From Methylococcaceae bacterium (GTDB lineage: Bacteria > Pseudomonadota > Gammaproteobacteria > Methylococcales > Methylomonadaceae), in contig JAUYBL010000036.1 of NCBI GenBank assembly GCA_030693065.1, positions 204,435-268,434 on the forward strand: a stretch of 64,000 nucleotides of DNA, written 5' to 3'. The notes below the pieces were generated by a model. The model worked only from the letters and a program-made list of their open reading frames with translations, made no database searches and was not told where the DNA came from. A program made the translations under genes and the position numbers. Below, one piece after another: positions 37,301-45,201 of this stretch. Positions within the stretch are counted from its first letter, which is position 1. Every line of letters begins with the position of its first letter.

Positions 37301-37931
37301 AGGGATGACGGCTGAATCTGAAGTTTTTTGACTCATCAGGATTTGCGTCCAAACGGGCTTTCACGCTTTCAGGACAACGTCCTTCCACCAAATCGGCAAG
37401 CTCTAAAATAAAACTATCAGTACCTGAGGCTCGTTTCCGATTTTCACGCCCCAACGTAAAAATTTCTTCAAATTGATCGAAACACAATAACGGAACCGTC
37501 ATTCGGTTTCGAGCATCCCAAAATTCAGAGTCTTTGCGGTGAAAATATTCCCATAGTGTTTCGTTTGCATTATGCGACGGCGCTTCAATGGCATTTTCCT
37601 GGGCTTGCCGGGCTATAGCATCAAACACCTGATGACTAAGACTCACTGAAGTGTCTGTAAAATCCAGACGAATCAAAATCGGGAGTCTATTGTTCTGACG
37701 CAATCGGGGGAAAAGACCGGCTTGTAACAACGAACTTTTGCCCAGCCCGGAAACACCGAACAGAACGGTGAGACGCTCACGATTGACGAGGCAATGTAGT
37801 TCTTCTATGTCGGGTTTTCGACCTTTGAAAAACTGTGCTTCCTGTTCTCTGAATGAGGCCAGACCCGGCCAAGGATGCTGGTCATCGACGATTGCGAGAG
37901 CTGATGGCGGCTGAACCGAAGACGCATTCAT
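34269..37931 (-). CDS. STAND-type P-loop NTPase with 16 WD40 repeats (nSTAND1-like)
   Basis: 1220 residues. The N-terminus (WPGLASFREQEAQFFKGR) is the standard entry into the nSTAND1 NTPase, with P-loop GVSGLGKSSLL at 59-69 and Walker B FDQFEEIF at 151-158. A winged-helix-like region is followed by a predicted membrane helix (about 440-466) after a basic coiled coil, then 16 WD40 repeats (about 535-1190, core pattern AFSPDGRLLATASxD) that could form two propellers. STAND ATPases act as ligand-gated switches: the repeats detect a signal and the NTPase oligomerises to trigger an effector. Here the upstream gene, 5 bp away, encodes a SIR2-like/TIR protein, the probable effector. The membrane helix suggests membrane location. 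An immune or conflict function is inferred from this pairing. Confidence 0.9.
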   Translation of the reverse strand: MNASSVQPPSALAIVDDQHPWPGLASFREQEAQFFKGRKPDIEELHCLVNRERLTVLFGVSGLGKSSLLQAGLFPRLRQNNRLPILIRLDFTDTSVSLSHQVFDAIARQAQENAIEAPSHNANETLWEYFHRKDSEFWDARNRMTVPLLCFDQFEEIFTLGRENRKRASGTDSFILELADLVEGRCPESVKARLDANPDESKNFRFSRHPYKLLLSLREDYLANLEGLRELMPAISHNRMRLLAMNGNQALAVADQTDGRLMERSVAESVVRLVAGKHGDQRRELADLRIEPALLSLVCRELNELRIKSQAGMIDAQAVASNQEQILEDFYERSLQDQPLELRRFIEDKLLTVSGYRNSEAYDNALETPGITAEALASLVLRRLLVLRLQERDGIKRIELIHDVLTAVVGKSRDQRQMLEKQKRQEQARLEAEQRERTAKRRALVFLMLAAIALASSIWGWWSWWDAKKARNITLSGKLAIQAAQLADTAPDDNKIERAAALAIESWHLQHNAEASTAANKLLRMLPKYRIQHNESVQGIALSPDGRLLATGSKDNMLRVFKTENGKELFQIKHGDWVNSVAFGSDGRFIATGCKDKKVRLIDIASSKEVFSLVQDDEVTAVSFSPDGRLLATAGKDHTARLIDVITGKELRQIKHGDEVFNIAFSPNSSILATASKDHMARLVDTATGKELHRMDHGAEVTHVAFNFDGRLLATASIDNTAHLFDVVTGKELAQIQHRDMVSSLAFSPDGRWLVTGSDDNTARVTEVNSGKEIAQFSDRDDVYSVRFSPNSRLLAISSLDGTARVIDTATWQEVTRIIHGGAVWNIVFSRDNQLLATVSMDKVVRLIETVKNPDDIKIKQNAAIMGIAFNPNGRLLATASQDKTAKLYDITTGNEVMVIEHADTVYGVAFSRDGRFLATSSKGNTAKLIDVSIGKEIARINHTDEVRSIAFSPDSRWLATASLDKSVKVIDVVTGKEASQINATDEIRHVAFSFDGQLLAIAIKDGTIKLIDTKTWQLKQAIKVAAPVAQLAFSPDSQLLATASEDNMARLFEISTGKETARFEHAGIVLSVAFSPDGKLLATGSMDNTARLIDINSGKLLSLIKHGGEVKSIAFSPTGKFLATASRDGITRLIETMSGLETGRISHDGEVWGVAFSPDEQLLASAVSDGHVQLHDADPQRVFDQLCSRAGRNLNQDEVHDYLGIDEPHQTCKDWRAFE

Positions 37932-37936
37932 ATCGA

Positions 37937-39340
37937 CTAACCGTTATCTCGCCGATACACGCGCTGGAGCTCTTTAATCTCAGTCAAAAACGCTGAACTA
38001 CATTGGCCGTCTTGTATTCTCTCCCAGTGCAATTTACGAATTTGCTCATCCATGTTGGGGGCGTCAGGCGGGGTGTCATCAATCACCACGGGAATGATGA
38101 AACGTATGCTGTCAGGGTAACGCAGGGCCAGCTGCTCGGCATGTTTCCATTCGGCACGAAAAAACCGCGGCTTCCGGGTCAGGGTATTCCCGGAAATAAT
38201 AGGCATGAACAGCGAACATTGTTCGATATTGGTTTTGATCTTGTTTTCAAAGTTATCGCCGACGCGCAAGGCATTAGGATTTCTATCGAACCAAACTTCA
38301 ATTCCGGCCTTTTCGAAAGCATCTCTAATTAGCAGTACAGTAGGCTGATCTTCATGCGCATAACTCAGAAAAACTGCACCACTCTGCATTGAATCATCTT
38401 CATCAAATACATCTGTAATTATATCTTCATCAAGTTGAGATTCATCTTCGTCTTCATCAGGTTCAGCGTCAGGTGGAATTGGATGTATTGCTATCCAGCG
38501 CCGGTGTAATTCGTTGACAAATTCAATCGATGCCATTGGACATACTTTGGTTCGGCTACTGAAATGCTGAAGAAATTCCGCCAGGTTGGTTTCTTTCTGC
38601 AACTGGTCCCCGACCAGAAAATCAGTTTTATCTCTGGAAATAATCAGGCGATATTTGTTACCGATGCGCACGAAAAATCGCCCCAGCCAATCAACTAATG
38701 GGCAACCAATAATCATTAAATTCTGCATCACCAGCGCATCGAACAGCCGTTTCGGCCGGGAATCATGGGCTTGCAGGTCATGCATAAATTCCAATACATC
38801 TTCATCAGTGACTGCATATTCCGGCGCAGCAGCCAACTTGCCGAATAAATGAAATACCGTTGTTCGTTTCAAATTTTTCAGCGCTACCGGTAGATCGTTT
38901 TTAGATCCCGGATAAAACTCCAGCACCCGAGTTTTGTCCAGGCCGCCATAACGAACCTGGTTAAGCACCTGAGCAAGATATGGATCGAAACTTGTGGTCA
39001 CAAATAGCTTCAGCGGCCGAATTTCGGCGAGTTTGACCAGTGCCTCGGGAAGTTTGACTTGAGACAATTCTGATATTGCGCGTTTAAGTTCTGGATAAAT
39101 ATCCTCGCGTTGACCGCCTTGTGAGAGATAACGGCAAACGACGGCGTTCAAGGTATCGGCTGGTTCAGAAGCAATTTCCAAACGCTGTGCAAGTTGCTCT
39201 GCAAGATAGGAGTAAAGCAGCGTTGATTTACCGTCAATATCGAGCATCAGTAATTCCGGACCGATTACCGGAATAACACGGCCCTCTTCGATAAAAGCAA
39301 TGAGTTGTTCTATAAGTCGCCCGGTATTTTTTTCGGCCAT
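37937..39340 (-). CDS. SIR2-like and TIR domain protein, predicted NAD-targeting effector
   Basis: 467 residues. Residues about 20-245 resemble the SIR2-like family: VIPVIGPELL at the nucleotide loop, LFVTTSFDPYL (115-125, where the usual Asn of TTNxD is Ser) and FHLFG with His164. An acidic linker (about 290-316) follows, then a TIR domain (321-465): AVFLSYAHEDQ, GIEVWFD, SLFMPIISGNTL and FRAEWKHA with Glu397 at the NADase catalytic position. The TIR therefore looks competent to cleave NAD+, while the SIR2-like part may be a sensor or a weakened enzyme. The start at 39340 (MAEKNTG) is preferred to an in-frame ATG at 39430 that would add a non-family extension. It is the first gene of the STAND operon. 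Confidence 0.85.
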   Translation of the reverse strand: MAEKNTGRLIEQLIAFIEEGRVIPVIGPELLMLDIDGKSTLLYSYLAEQLAQRLEIASEPADTLNAVVCRYLSQGGQREDIYPELKRAISELSQVKLPEALVKLAEIRPLKLFVTTSFDPYLAQVLNQVRYGGLDKTRVLEFYPGSKNDLPVALKNLKRTTVFHLFGKLAAAPEYAVTDEDVLEFMHDLQAHDSRPKRLFDALVMQNLMIIGCPLVDWLGRFFVRIGNKYRLIISRDKTDFLVGDQLQKETNLAEFLQHFSSRTKVCPMASIEFVNELHRRWIAIHPIPPDAEPDEDEDESQLDEDIITDVFDEDDSMQSGAVFLSYAHEDQPTVLLIRDAFEKAGIEVWFDRNPNALRVGDNFENKIKTNIEQCSLFMPIISGNTLTRKPRFFRAEWKHAEQLALRYPDSIRFIIPVVIDDTPPDAPNMDEQIRKLHWERIQDGQCSSAFLTEIKELQRVYRRDNG

Positions 39341-39517
39341 ATCCAAACCATACCTAGTGAATTGATGGAAAAGAAGGCTTATCTTTATTGGATAGCTTTT
39401 TACAAAGACCGTACTACCTATTACCCGCATTTACAAGTTAGTTAACAAAAACCGACTTAGCGGTAAATCAATAGCATGGCTGCTTAGCAAGCAGGCCTAT
39501 TTTTGTTGCCCGTTACA

Positions 39518-40588
39518 TTATAAAGCCGCCAGCGTAATCAGTTTTTTCATTAACTCCGCCTGGCTATGCACATCCATTTTTTGCATTGTATGTTTTATAT
39601 GATTGCGAACAGTTTCCTGGGAACGGAAAGTATTAGTTGCAATATCTGGAATTGATGGGTTTTTCATAAAATGCAATGCACAAACTGCTTCACATCTGGA
39701 TAGGTGATAAATTTCTGTTAACCGGGCAATCGCGGGATTTTTTTCTTTATCGTGGGTAAAAGTAATAATAAATCCATCTTTATAGCATTCCCATTGATAT
39801 AGGTTTTTTAAAGTAGAAATTGGAATAAGCGTGATCTGGCAAGAATGGCACTGATTATGAATGGAACTAGCTTGTTGGTTATTTTCTATTAATGATAACA
39901 ACCTCTGTTCAATAGCCGGTGCTTTCATCCCAAACCGATTCTCAGAGATATGCACACAATCCAGCTGGCTAATTATGGAAATATAAACCGGGTCATAAAA
40001 TAAAATGTTTAATTCACGGTCGACAATAATATATCCGTCGAAATGCCCATCAATAAAATGAAATATTTGACTGTTTATTTTATGCCGTTGCTCCGCATGA
40101 ACCGCTGCATCCAAGGCTGAAATAATACTTTGTAAAGCCAGTGTAACTTGCTGCAGTTCCTCATCATTAAAGGCTTTTTTACGATTTACTACCAGACTGA
40201 GAGAATGATTATGATTGCAGGGAATTGATACGCCGAAACGATAGTTTTGATCGCATGGCGGCATAAAATCGCTGTTGCGTTCTTCATTATAAATATCGAC
40301 TAACGTTTGATTACAAAATATCTGATGAGGAACTTTACTAATAAAATGATTAAAAACATCCAGTCTATTTAATGTACTTTGATACTGCTCCTGATATTCC
40401 AATGGAATATGGGAACTAAACAGAAAGTGTGTTTTGTCTTTTTCAAGCAGGTCAGTAACTAACATGGCACTGGAATCACAATTTAGTTGCCGGGCAAGTT
40501 CTGTAAGAAACCGGTTCCAAATAACTGGATTACCGGGGGCATTAGCCAGTATCGAATTTAGATCTACATCGTCAGCAATTTGATCCAT
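39518..40588 (-). CDS. LuxR-family transcriptional regulator
   Basis: 356 residues. The C-terminal 60 residues form a LuxR/FixJ helix-turn-helix: LSRCEAVCALHFMKNPSIPDIA followed by SQETVRNHIKHTMQKMDVHSQAELM. The N-terminal 285 residues contain a GAF- or PAS-like sensor region (YIIVDRELNILFYDPVYISI) with several Cys and His residues (CHSC, CNHNHS); no known ligand domain is certain. AAGGAG precedes the ATG. It is divergent from the haem peroxidase operon with 207 bp between, and a palindrome overlapping the predicted promoter of that operon is the likely operator, so it probably controls the oxidoreductase cluster. Confidence 0.85.
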   Translation of the reverse strand: MDQIADDVDLNSILANAPGNPVIWNRFLTELARQLNCDSSAMLVTDLLEKDKTHFLFSSHIPLEYQEQYQSTLNRLDVFNHFISKVPHQIFCNQTLVDIYNEERNSDFMPPCDQNYRFGVSIPCNHNHSLSLVVNRKKAFNDEELQQVTLALQSIISALDAAVHAEQRHKINSQIFHFIDGHFDGYIIVDRELNILFYDPVYISIISQLDCVHISENRFGMKAPAIEQRLLSLIENNQQASSIHNQCHSCQITLIPISTLKNLYQWECYKDGFIITFTHDKEKNPAIARLTEIYHLSRCEAVCALHFMKNPSIPDIATNTFRSQETVRNHIKHTMQKMDVHSQAELMKKLITLAAL

Positions 40589-40692
40589 TGAGTACTCCTT
40601 ATAATTATTATTAATGGCCTCAAAAATCTACAGCTTTTATAAAATGAGCTGCACAACTAGTCAAGAAACAAGCTTAATGAATTGTTTACAGA

Positions 40693-40721
40693 TTGACCCA
40701 TTTGGGTCATGACGGTATCAC
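40693..40721 (+). promoter_or_regulatory. Predicted sigma-70 promoter with overlapping palindromic operator
   Basis: TTGACC (40693-40698), a 17-bp spacer and TATCAC (40716-40721) resemble -35/-10 boxes. A perfect palindrome TGACCCA-TT-TGGGTCA (40694-40709) covers the -35 box. It lies about 75 bp before the haem peroxidase gene in the divergent region with the LuxR gene. Confidence 0.5.
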
Positions 40722-40795
40722 AACATTTAGCTTATGCTCATTAAAACTGATTGAAATAAAGTTTCGTTCATTCCATCGGCATAGGAGACAAGAAA

Positions 40796-43720
40796 ATGAA
40801 GAGTTATCGCAATTTGCTGTTACTTTTTGTGGCATTGTGTTTTTCGATCTCTGCAGGTGCCATTGATACGACATCAATTAAAGAAAGACTCAGCGCCGAC
40901 AAGGCCTGTGTAAGAATGACCAATAAGGGCTTGCGGCCTCTTGCCGAGCAACAAACGGAGCGGTTTTTAGGTAAAGTCACCGAAGACACCGCTAATTGCA
41001 GAGGCGGAAGCAAAGCGCTGGCTTACCGTGATTCAGTCTGGGTTGACTGGCCTAATTACTGGGGAGCTGGGGATGTCAACAGCTTAGCCGGAGGGCGGGA
41101 GGCTATAACCACACTAGGTAAACATCTGAAAGCAAATGGGCGCGGCTTAGATGGCGCGCTAATGGATTTAGAGTACCAACGGATGGAATTACTCAGATTC
41201 AATCTTTATGAAAACAACACCTACGAAAATTATGTCAAAGGTGACGGCAAAACCGCCGGGCCAATCTTAAAAACGTGGGAAGCCATGCGTTTACCGGCAT
41301 CGCATCCACAATTCCAGCAAATAACTAACGAAAGTGGCGTACAGCTTTGTAAGGGCGATTTGATTCGCTATCGCAACTTAACCGGCATTTGTAATGACAT
41401 TTATAATCCGGCGATGGGTTCGACCAACCAGCTATTTGCACGCAATGTAAGATTTGAATCCACCTTCCCTGATCTGGGAAAAAATGAGCTGGCCATCAAT
41501 CGCCATGGTGATCGATTGGGTTTGTTGAAACCTGATCCTCAAATCATATCCCGCAAACTCTTTACCCGCGCCCAATCCAATCCGGATGCCTGTAACTTTG
41601 GCAAGGGTTTGCCGGATAATTCAAAAAATGCCCAGTGCGATTATAAAAAAGCACCCTTTTTTAATGTACTTGCCGCGTACTGGATTCAGTTCATGACGCA
41701 TGACTGGTTTTCTCATTTAAATGAAGGGCACAATGCCGATGCCAAAATATCGGTAGGCTGCGTTAGCCAAAAAGTAAATAACCAGGAGCAACCGCTTACC
41801 GCTGAAGAGGCCGCCAAACTGGGTTGTAGGCCTAACGACAAAATTGATGCCGCCTATATCGCGCAATCCGAGCCTGCACCTACATTTGAACATGAGGGCA
41901 AAACCTTTTTATCTCGTGCCCATCGCACCACCCAAAATACGGTTACCGCCTGGTGGGATGCCTCACAAATCTATGGCTTTGATGATCTATCACTCAAGCG
42001 GGTAAAACGTGACCCGAATGATTCCGCAAAATTGCTGATGCTGCCGCGGGGAACACATACAGGCGCAGGTGAGCATTTGGGTTACTTGCCGGTTTTTAAC
42101 AGTTGTGAAAATTCACCCGCAGACTGTGTTGCTGATCCCATTAATCCGGCCTGGAAAGGTCAGGAAGCCGCCGCCTTTGCAGATAACTGGACCATCGGTC
42201 TGAGTTTTTATCACAACCTTTTTGTCCGTGAACATAATCAGTTTGTCGATGCGTTCAGGGCAAAAGCAGCCACCACACCGCAAGCTGACTCAGGATTGCG
42301 CAATCCTGCTAATCCTGAGCAAGTTATTACCTATCAGGCCGTCAGTAATGACGAGTTATTTCAGATTGCACGACTGGTAGTCGCCGCCGAAATAGCCAAG
42401 ATTCACACCATCGAATGGACAACTCAGCTCCTTTACGATGAACCCATGTTTTTAGGCATGAATGCCAACTGGGGCGGATTGGTAGATAAAGATAATCCCG
42501 TTTCCAAAGTATTGGAAAAAATTGTCGTTAATCGTTTGGCAAAATCACAGGACGAAACCAAAGCCAATCAGTTCTATTCAGTGTTTGCATCCGGGGCCGG
42601 TATATTCGGGTTAGGCAGCCATCGCTATCAGGATCATCCCGGCTTTCTTGGGTACCTCCCTGACCAGAACGATATTTGGGACTTACGCAATCCTGAACAT
42701 ATCAACGGCGGCACCAATCACTTTGGATCTCCTTTTAATTTTCCGGAAGAGTTTCCCACCGTCTACCGTTTACATCCTTTAATCCCTGATTTGCTTGAGT
42801 TCCGAGAACTACAACACCCCAATGCGATCAGCAAGAAAGTGCCGGTTGTCAGTACCTTTCGTGGCGAAGCTACTCAGGCAATGACCGACGGTGGATTGAG
42901 CAACTGGGCACTGAGCCTGGGACGACAACGGCTTGGTTTGTTGACCTTACAAAACCACGCCCAGTTTTTGCAAAACCTGGACATGCCGCGTTTGCAAACT
43001 GAAACTAATAAAATTGATGTTGCCGCATTGGATCTGGTTCGTGACCGGGAACGCGGCGTGCCACGATTTAACGAATTCAGGCGCCAATATGGTTTAAAGC
43101 AATTAACCAGCTTTGATGACTTTATCGATAAACATTTAAAAAAGGGCAGCCCGGAACAAAAAGAACAACAACGTTTGATCGGCCTGCTCCGTGAAGTGTA
43201 TGGGCAGCATAAATGTGATTTAAGCAAAGTCATCACTGATGCGCAATTGAACTCGGACGGCTCGCCAATCAACGATTGTCTGGGCCATCCCAATGGCAGT
43301 CTGGTTGATAACATTGAGGACGTCGATACTGTCGTTGGCTGGTTATCGGAATTTACCCGGCCACACGGTTTTGCCATTTCGGAAACCCAGTTCCATGTCT
43401 TTATCCTGAATGCTTCCCGGCGTTTGTTCAGTGACAGGTTCTTTACCTCCAGTTTTCGGCCGGAATTCTATTCCACACTTGGCCATCAATGGGTCATGGA
43501 CAACGGTCCTGATAAACAATGGGAACCGGCTACATCCAATGGGCATAAAGTTCAAGTATCGCCCTTAAAACGGATTTTGCTGCGCACCATGCCTGAGCTT
43601 TCCGGTCAACTGGCAAATGTGGTCAATGTATTTGATCCTTGGGGCAGAGATCGTGGCGAATATTATTCCCTACAATGGAAACCGACCACTGATGCGAGTA
43701 CAGATGAAAGTTTTCGCTAA
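40796..43720 (+). CDS. Secreted haem peroxidase of the animal type, COX/alpha-dioxygenase-like
   Basis: 974 residues with a signal peptide (1-22, ending SAGA). The C-terminal 700 residues are an animal-type haem peroxidase: QFMTHDWFSH (distal His302), ASQIYGFDD, FYHNLFVREHNQFVDAF, and IAKIHTIEWTTQLL. The sequence VYRLHPLIPD carries Tyr657 and His660 with the Y-x-x-H spacing of cyclooxygenases and plant alpha-dioxygenases, where the Tyr is the substrate-oxidising radical and the His is the proximal haem ligand. This favours fatty-acid oxygenation rather than simple peroxidation. AGGAG precedes the ATG. It is the first gene of the operon and is followed after 35 bp by a catalase-like gene. The substrate is not proved, and the first 250 residues are not assigned. 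Confidence 0.88.
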   Translation: MKSYRNLLLLFVALCFSISAGAIDTTSIKERLSADKACVRMTNKGLRPLAEQQTERFLGKVTEDTANCRGGSKALAYRDSVWVDWPNYWGAGDVNSLAGGREAITTLGKHLKANGRGLDGALMDLEYQRMELLRFNLYENNTYENYVKGDGKTAGPILKTWEAMRLPASHPQFQQITNESGVQLCKGDLIRYRNLTGICNDIYNPAMGSTNQLFARNVRFESTFPDLGKNELAINRHGDRLGLLKPDPQIISRKLFTRAQSNPDACNFGKGLPDNSKNAQCDYKKAPFFNVLAAYWIQFMTHDWFSHLNEGHNADAKISVGCVSQKVNNQEQPLTAEEAAKLGCRPNDKIDAAYIAQSEPAPTFEHEGKTFLSRAHRTTQNTVTAWWDASQIYGFDDLSLKRVKRDPNDSAKLLMLPRGTHTGAGEHLGYLPVFNSCENSPADCVADPINPAWKGQEAAAFADNWTIGLSFYHNLFVREHNQFVDAFRAKAATTPQADSGLRNPANPEQVITYQAVSNDELFQIARLVVAAEIAKIHTIEWTTQLLYDEPMFLGMNANWGGLVDKDNPVSKVLEKIVVNRLAKSQDETKANQFYSVFASGAGIFGLGSHRYQDHPGFLGYLPDQNDIWDLRNPEHINGGTNHFGSPFNFPEEFPTVYRLHPLIPDLLEFRELQHPNAISKKVPVVSTFRGEATQAMTDGGLSNWALSLGRQRLGLLTLQNHAQFLQNLDMPRLQTETNKIDVAALDLVRDRERGVPRFNEFRRQYGLKQLTSFDDFIDKHLKKGSPEQKEQQRLIGLLREVYGQHKCDLSKVITDAQLNSDGSPINDCLGHPNGSLVDNIEDVDTVVGWLSEFTRPHGFAISETQFHVFILNASRRLFSDRFFTSSFRPEFYSTLGHQWVMDNGPDKQWEPATSNGHKVQVSPLKRILLRTMPELSGQLANVVNVFDPWGRDRGEYYSLQWKPTTDASTDESFR

Positions 43721-43755
43721 TTAATGTTTGCAACAGATTGGCAGGAGCTCAGGTG

Positions 43756-44703
43756 ATGAAACATGAAATCCCAATTGATCAGTTGGTTGCCGAATTAAGC
43801 CAGAGTATTGCCGCTGTTACCTTGGCCGAAGCTGAGAATAATATTATTCCCAGATTCAATCAGTCGAAAACCGTTGCTTGCGTCAATGCGGAGTTCACTG
43901 TCCATGACGATATTCCCGAGCAATTGAAACAGGGCATTTTTTCACAACCTATCTGCTACCCTGCCAAACTGCGCTTTGCCAATGCTACCAACCGGGATGA
44001 TTCTAAAAAGGATGTTCGCGGTTTATCAATTCGGCTAGCTAATGTGGAAGGCGAAGTCCTGTGGGGTGAACCGGGCTTGCAGGATTTTCTCTTAAACAGT
44101 TATCCGGCACTCTTTGTGGCGACGCCGGAGGATTTTCTAGCATTTGCCCGTGCTCGGCAGGAAGATAAAAAACTGCTGTTTTTTGTGAATCCCCTCGATC
44201 CTCATCTGAAATCACTGTTGATTGCGTTTAAATCCCTAAAAAAACATTTAAGCCCGCTTGATATTCGATACTGGAGTACGGTGCCCTTCCGGCTGGGTGA
44301 TCAGGTGGTCAAATACTCACTAATCCCTTGCTCTGACTATCAGACCACCCAGGTGGTGGATGCCGGTGAAAACCAGTTGCGCGCTGCTCTCAAAGCACAC
44401 TTGCAACAAGGCCCCGCTTCTTTTCATTTTGCTGTACAAAAGCAATCCGATCCGGATTCTATGCCTATCGACGATGCCTCAGTCATCTGGGATGAAGCAG
44501 CGTCACCATTTATCACAGTTGCCACCATAAAGATTGAAGCCCAAGATTTTGATAATCCCGAATCGTTAGCGACCTGCGAGCGCAGCAGCTTTAATCCCTG
44601 GCAAAGCCTTGCTGCGCATGAACCGTTGGGCAGAATGAATCAAGTTCGTCGTTTGGTTTACGCCAATGCCGCGCAAGTGCGGAATAATAAAAATAAGGAG
44701 TAA
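43756..44703 (+). CDS. Catalase-like haem protein (SrpA-type), distal His missing
   Basis: 315 residues of the short catalase-related family. Matching segments are CVNAEFTVHDDIPEQLKQGIFSQP, YPAKLRFANA, KKDVRGLSIRLANVEGE, QDFLLNSYPALFV, DIRYWSTVPFRLGD and the C-terminal PLGRMNQVRRLVY with Tyr302 at the proximal haem-ligand position. In its paralogue at 48046 the distal His is in KTHGVVRA; here the aligned stretch is KTVACVNA, so the His is replaced by Val40. Enzymatic breakdown of peroxide is therefore doubtful; fatty-acid hydroperoxide handling or a structural role is possible. ATG at 43756 has GGAG upstream; a TTG at 43738 is an unlikely alternative. It lies 4 bp before the next gene. Confidence 0.82.
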   Translation: MKHEIPIDQLVAELSQSIAAVTLAEAENNIIPRFNQSKTVACVNAEFTVHDDIPEQLKQGIFSQPICYPAKLRFANATNRDDSKKDVRGLSIRLANVEGEVLWGEPGLQDFLLNSYPALFVATPEDFLAFARARQEDKKLLFFVNPLDPHLKSLLIAFKSLKKHLSPLDIRYWSTVPFRLGDQVVKYSLIPCSDYQTTQVVDAGENQLRAALKAHLQQGPASFHFAVQKQSDPDSMPIDDASVIWDEAASPFITVATIKIEAQDFDNPESLATCERSSFNPWQSLAAHEPLGRMNQVRRLVYANAAQVRNNKNKE

Positions 44704-44707
44704 CGAA

Positions 44708-45163
44708 ATGAATAGCACCGTAGAAAGCTGGTTGACTAAATCGCGCGAAGAGCTGGATGAAATCTATCGTAATGCCGAACCTGGCAATATTCCCACCGGC
44801 GATACCAAAGGCACGGCAATCCTGGCTGGCTCGATATTCGCAAAGGTTGTGGCTTTGTTCGTCGGTCTTTATGGCTGGCAAGGCAAGGTCTTTGATGTGT
44901 TTTGTCCTGGCGGTAAAGCAGGATTACTCGTCAACAAAATAACCGCTCTTAGCCTGACCTTTATTGTCGCCAAGGTTTATCGTGATCTTAGCTGGCTTGA
45001 TGGCAAAGACACCATTGTGATTGATTACTCCACTACCTCGTTCTTTGCTAAAGCTATTCGCGATGAAATCCGCGAAATTGAACCCGGTGTTTACCTTGGT
45101 AAGGTGTGGTGGGGTAAAAAGCGTATCCTGGATTTTGCGCTGACAAAAAGCAACGCGGAATAA
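44708..45163 (+). CDS. Small conserved-looking protein of unknown function
   Basis: 151 residues, no signal peptide. A hydrophobic helix-like stretch (about 38-55: ILAGSIFAKVVALFVGLYGW) is followed by KVFDVFCPGGKAGLLVNKI and a C-terminal part IVIDYSTTSFFAKAIRDEI, GVYLGKVWWGKKRILDFAL. The ending pattern (IRDEI..(I/V)xPGxYLGxVWWGxxRxLxFAL) looks like a small beta-barrel lipid- or ligand-binding fold, but I cannot name the family. AGGAG precedes the ATG, 4 bp after the catalase-like gene, so it is a member of the same operon. Confidence 0.7.
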   Translation: MNSTVESWLTKSREELDEIYRNAEPGNIPTGDTKGTAILAGSIFAKVVALFVGLYGWQGKVFDVFCPGGKAGLLVNKITALSLTFIVAKVYRDLSWLDGKDTIVIDYSTTSFFAKAIRDEIREIEPGVYLGKVWWGKKRILDFALTKSNAE

Positions 45164-45201
45164 GGAGTCATTTAATGTGTAGCTAGAAGGAGCAACTAAC
45201 T

